A DNA stretch of 64,000 bases from Serilophus lunatus (Eukaryota; Chordata; Aves; Passeriformes; Eurylaimidae). The notes below the pieces were generated by a model, which saw only the letters and a list, made by a program, of their open reading frames with translations, did not search any database and was not told where the DNA came from. Location: NCBI GenBank assembly GCA_013399895.1, contig VXBA01001028.1:186001-250000 (forward strand), read 5' to 3'. A program made the position numbers and the translations under genes. The number at the start of each line of letters is the position of its first letter. Position 1 is the stretch's first letter. Shown here piece after piece: positions 60,101-64,000 of this stretch.

Positions 60101-63100
60101 AGAAATGAGCTCTATAGACATAATTCTTCCTTTTTTTATTCTTTTCCGGGTTGCAATCCCTTTTTGCTGTCTGTCACTGGTAATTTTCAGTGCTCAGGAA
60201 TAGAGATAAGCATCCTTCATGGCATCCTTTGAGGACCACTAAGTAATTGCTTTCCAGGCTGTGAACAGCTTAAAAAATATTGTGAATGTTTTGCTCTCTT
60301 TGAATCATCATTTTTCCATTTTTCTCAAATGTTTACTGTGCAATCTCAGGCAAGTCATTAAACTGTTTTGTAGTTATTTTACCCATCTATACAGTAATAC
60401 CTTAAAGAGGCTTTTTGGGCTTAATTTAATGATTATATAATTGTTTGAAAAGTCCCAGTGTTAGTTTGAAAAGAGATGGTCCTATTGAAATGGAGATTTC
60501 ACACTGAAAATACTTTTGCCATACTCTGAGGGAGGATGGGATGATTATTTTTTTCTTAAAAGGGGTATCTCTTCATTTTAGACACACAAAATTGGCAACA
60601 AGTATGACTGGTTTGGTATACTTTTTTGCTGTGCTAGCAAATTTGGAGATAAAATTTGCCAAATGGCCAGAAAATCAACTTTCTGGAAAAGTATCTGTAT
60701 TGCTCTATAATATTTTTTGGAAAGTAGTTATGAAAACTGTTGTATTTTAGTAAGTATTAAAATGATTTAGAATTTTACAGCACAGTATAACAGCATTAAT
60801 GATGACACAATGTTATTGGAATAAAGCTGATCAAGAAGGGTAGAAGAGAGGCTAAAGTTTTAGCCAGGCCCTGTCAAGTAGGCAGCAAGTGACTTCCCTT
60901 GCTTATAAATACTCCAAAAATATAAGAGAAACCAAAATAATTGGTAACCCTGGACAACCTTTATTCCAGCTGATCAGAACGGCCTACTTGAATTTGCACA
61001 TTGATTTTTGTAGGGGATATTTCTGTGAGCTTATCTGTATTGATTAAACGTTATGCAGCTGAGTCTTTATTCTCTCCTAGCTCTGAGTGGTAGAATAGCT
61101 CAAAGAATGAGGAATCCTAAAGAAATTAAAAAGGGAAAAATGCTACTGATTTTCATCAGAATTATTCTAGAGTCTTCATTAGCCCTCATGCCTTTTGTTG
61201 GGATTTTTAGCAAGTACTATGCTTGCTTCTTTTTCAAATCCAACTTGAAATAGGGAAAATTTTATTCCTTTTCTTTTTTAATGTAGTCCTACTGTGAGAG
61301 ACACCATAGTTACTTCTGCATGGATGAAACTTCAATGTCTTGAAGTTTCCCAGAAGTGACAGAATATTGGAATCTTCTTTGGCAAAGAGTTATGAAAAAT
61401 CTCCTGGTTCCAAGTTGGATCTTAGCACTGTTTCTCCTTAGAGGCAAATGTATTGCTCTATCTGTGCTATACATTAGTGCTGCCATTCACCAGTTGAGTT
61501 TAAATGCATGTTAACTGCTAAAATGTGTCCTTCTCTTTTACAGAGATATGGAAAATATTTTTACCCCCAAGGAGGTTAAACCCAGTTTTTTATGTACACA
61601 TGAAAAAAACGTAGCCCTCCATTGTTGATTTCTATAAAGATGGAACATCTGGTCCTATTTTTTGGTTAGTGTCTGAGTATGATGAATTAGATCTGCCACA
61701 TATAAATTGTTCTTAATAACACTATGTCAATTTTTACCCTTGGGCCTTCTAAGTAGAAGAGCTCTAGCTGTACATTACCTTTCTACGTGTCTTACAATAA
61801 CTGATTTTGAGGTTGTAATAGAGGTCCCTTTTTTTCTTTTTGTTCACGTCTCAGTAAGAGTCTCCATCTCTTTGTGAATACAGTATTTTATGATAGGTAC
61901 TTTGTGATCTACTTTCCTCTAAAATATTTCAATTTTTGATCAGGATTTGGTACTTTTAATTCACTGAAAAAAAGATAGTGCCAACCAATTTGAAAGATTT
62001 TTAAACACTTTTGTTACCAAAATAGGATGCTGATCATGGATTTTCTTCATGGATATCTTCATGCTTATCTATGACTCCCCAAATGTTCACAGTTCATTCC
62101 CCTTTAGTAGATTTAAAAGATGATTACATTACATGAAAAACAAGTGTGTGAAGGGGATGACAGGGACGAACTAAGGGAAAAAAGCCCAATATATTTGAAT
62201 AAAGCACTGTATCCTCCATTCTGGAATATTGCTGCTATCTTCTGATGCTTCAAGCTTCCTGATTCATATTAAGGAAAGATCTAAAAGTGAATACTAAGGA
62301 CCATAAAGTAGCTGCCCCAATCCAGGTTTGGTTTTTCTTTTTTTCTTTTAGGGAAGCTAGTTAAGAATTTCCTGACTTTGGAAGATGCTGAGTGCTTGCA
62401 ACTCTATTGAACTTCAATAGGCTATGATGAGTAGCTCCATATTTTGAAAAATCAGGTCATTTATTTCAGTATTCATGTAACTTCCCTTTACAAATCTGTT
62501 TCAAGAGGGAATTTTTTGATCGTACTAGTCCCCAATTAAAATTTGTCAATTGCTATGCAAAAGCAGCTTAGAGTTTTTGCTCACACAAGTGTATGTAAGC
62601 CACTTTCATACATTCGTTCTTATCTAGTGCCCTAATTTTTCTTTACTAGAAACTTCCAGCAAAACTTCCACAGTTAATGTGTTCAGCACGGTACCTATTG
62701 CAAGTCTCTCAGTTCCCCTGAGATTCTGATAGCACCTCTTAGGAATTTTAAATCTTTCTGTGCATCCTGAATTTTCAGTGCCAGCTTTACTTAGCACTTA
62801 AATGAGTTCTCTTCAGACTTTGTCCAAGTCTTGCTAGGGTTTTCAAGCATTATGGAGAATTTGGTCTGAGGTGGGTTTTTTTGATTTTACAGGAATTCTG
62901 TCACTGCTTGTCATATGCGTATATTTTAATTTTTTTCGGAATGTTTTGCAGAGCTCTGCAAGCCCATCAGGTTTCTCTAGTGGATACTTTATTTTAATAA
63001 GTGTGTATTGAATGCTTCGTTTAACTTTACTGTTGTGAAGTGCCCAGAGACACCGTGCTTGGATGAGCAGTTATGTAAGTGCAATTTGTTGCAGTTTTTT

Positions 63101-64000
63101 AGTATCAGAATTAGGATTCAGCTGAGGTTTTGAAGGCTTGTACTGCATGTGCATAGGGGAAAGTAAACAAAAAGAAGCATAGTGTATCTACAGACATAAC
63201 CCCAAACTGCTTTTCTTCTCCGTGACTGCTTTCTCTGCTTGATGCAGATCAGTCCCCCAAATGCCCTTCTAGCAATGCTGCAGTGACTGTTGCCTGATCT
63301 CTAAGGATGCACTGAAGGATTAGATTCGTGCTACAAGAGGGCTGAATTTGTTTTGTGGACAATTGCACGTGCAGAACTGTTATCTCTGTGTCTCACCACC
63401 ATTATCATTATTTAGTAATTATTTTTACATGCCCATCCTGTTGAATGGTTGCTTTATTGGTAATACTTTGTTGTTTACAGGCTGGATGTTTGACCTCAGT
63501 GGCAGTTGCCAGGTTTCATGCAGGGACAATTCAAATTCATCATTTGCCTGGCAGTTCTAAGACACAATGCTTCCCTGGCCTGGCCACTGGAGGAGCTCAG
63601 TCTTTCTTTTCCTCTGTACCTGGGATACTTACAAAAAGTGTAGTAGGGGAGATGATACACAGAGTTGTGAGCCAGGAAGGTCTACAAAGAGTGAGTGGTG
63701 TTTGGGGATTTATTTTTTAATTTTATTTTGGTAACTGCAGTGGCTTATCAAACTACTTGTTATGCATCACCTTCTAGCTATTTCAAGAAGCAATCTCCAG
63801 TTACTGGTAGTAAGGGTGTTTTTAACTCATTGCTCAAGTTCTTCAAAACATTAATGGTCTCCTCCAGGAATACATGAGGGAAACATGCAGTGTTAGCCCA
63901 GAGTTGACAGCACTGGAGAGAAGTGTTATGTAGGAGTAAAACATCAGTGAGGAAGATACAATGTGCTGGCAAAGAAAGAATTGAGGTAAAATTGAAAATA

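Larger units (their letters stand above)
35927..64000 (+). other. AGBL1: Partial AGBL1 intron, more than 28 kb
   Basis: Begins with gtgagt; the acceptor and next exon (catalytic continuation HRCSLSGEDLNRQW) are not found before the window ends. By stretch: 35933-41570 nothing recognised except a CA run (39091-39110) and a GC-richer patch near 37400-37560; 41580-41960 candidate enhancer; 42918-43013 possible ancient repeat; 43100-46400 no element beyond A runs; 46430-46720 candidate enhancer; 46721-51850 nothing recognised; 51854-51867 C14; 52749-52865 exon-like open segment; 53450-54259 CR1; 55112-55149 tandem duplication; 58150-58650 unexplained GC-richer block; 58724-58814 GTTT tract; 59840-60100 E-box cluster; 60250-64000 AT-rich with nothing recognised. 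Confidence 0.88.

Noticed and set aside
1..64000. CRISPR array, operon, phage or bacterial defence system
   Set aside because: No regularly spaced repeats or dense gene blocks; splice-interrupted vertebrate coding sequence and CR1 LINEs show a bird nuclear intronic region.

Overview
This is a stretch of vertebrate, almost certainly bird, nuclear DNA. It is AT-rich, almost gene-empty, and carries several CR1 LINE fragments. Their 3' ends show the avian hallmarks: a 'cccttccaac' block followed by 'attctatga'-type tails. One minus-strand copy (10684-10986) still encodes an open C-terminal piece of CR1 ORF2. Its sequence style is the one I associate with neoavian birds rather than chicken, but that is a judgement from memory.

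The only protein-coding gene I can support is a cytosolic carboxypeptidase (M14 family, CCP subfamily) read on the + strand. I best assign it to AGBL1 (CCP4). Three consecutive internal exons are visible: 7055-7199, 11020-11173 and 35746-35926. All have consensus acceptors (pyrimidine tract + AG) and GT donors, and their phases interlock (phase 2 in; 0; 1; 2 out) with no stop or frameshift. Together they encode the end of the CCP N-terminal domain (the FPH..D.CYLAYHYPYTYS block), the linker into the catalytic domain (LCQTLGGNPCP, TITAMPES), and the start of the metallopeptidase fold with the zinc-binding HPGES motif and MLNPDGVING. The flanking exons (upstream one ending near the 'YYR/K' join; downstream one with 'HRCSLSGEDLNRQW') are not in the window.

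Layout: 1-7054 is the 3' part of an intron; 7200-11019 is a 3.8 kb intron with three CR1 pieces, one ending about 33 bp before the next exon; 11174-35745 is a 24.6 kb intron; 35927-64000 is the first 28 kb of another intron, holding the longest CR1 copy (53450-54259). Besides simple repeats, the introns contain blocks that look like cis-regulatory DNA. These are a homeodomain-type TAATTA/ATTGATTAAT cluster (17325-17515), a TGATGTCA (CRE/ATF-like) cluster (31845-31906), a perfect 20-bp palindrome (29265-29284), a CAGCTG E-box cluster (59892-60014), and AT-rich blocks near 35180-35235, 41580-41960 and 46430-46720. They are inferred from motif content only; I had no alignment.

I found no RNA genes, CRISPR arrays, operons, intact transposons or retroviral genes, and no new multi-gene system. 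Most of the open frames of 60-160 codons look like chance frames in intronic DNA.
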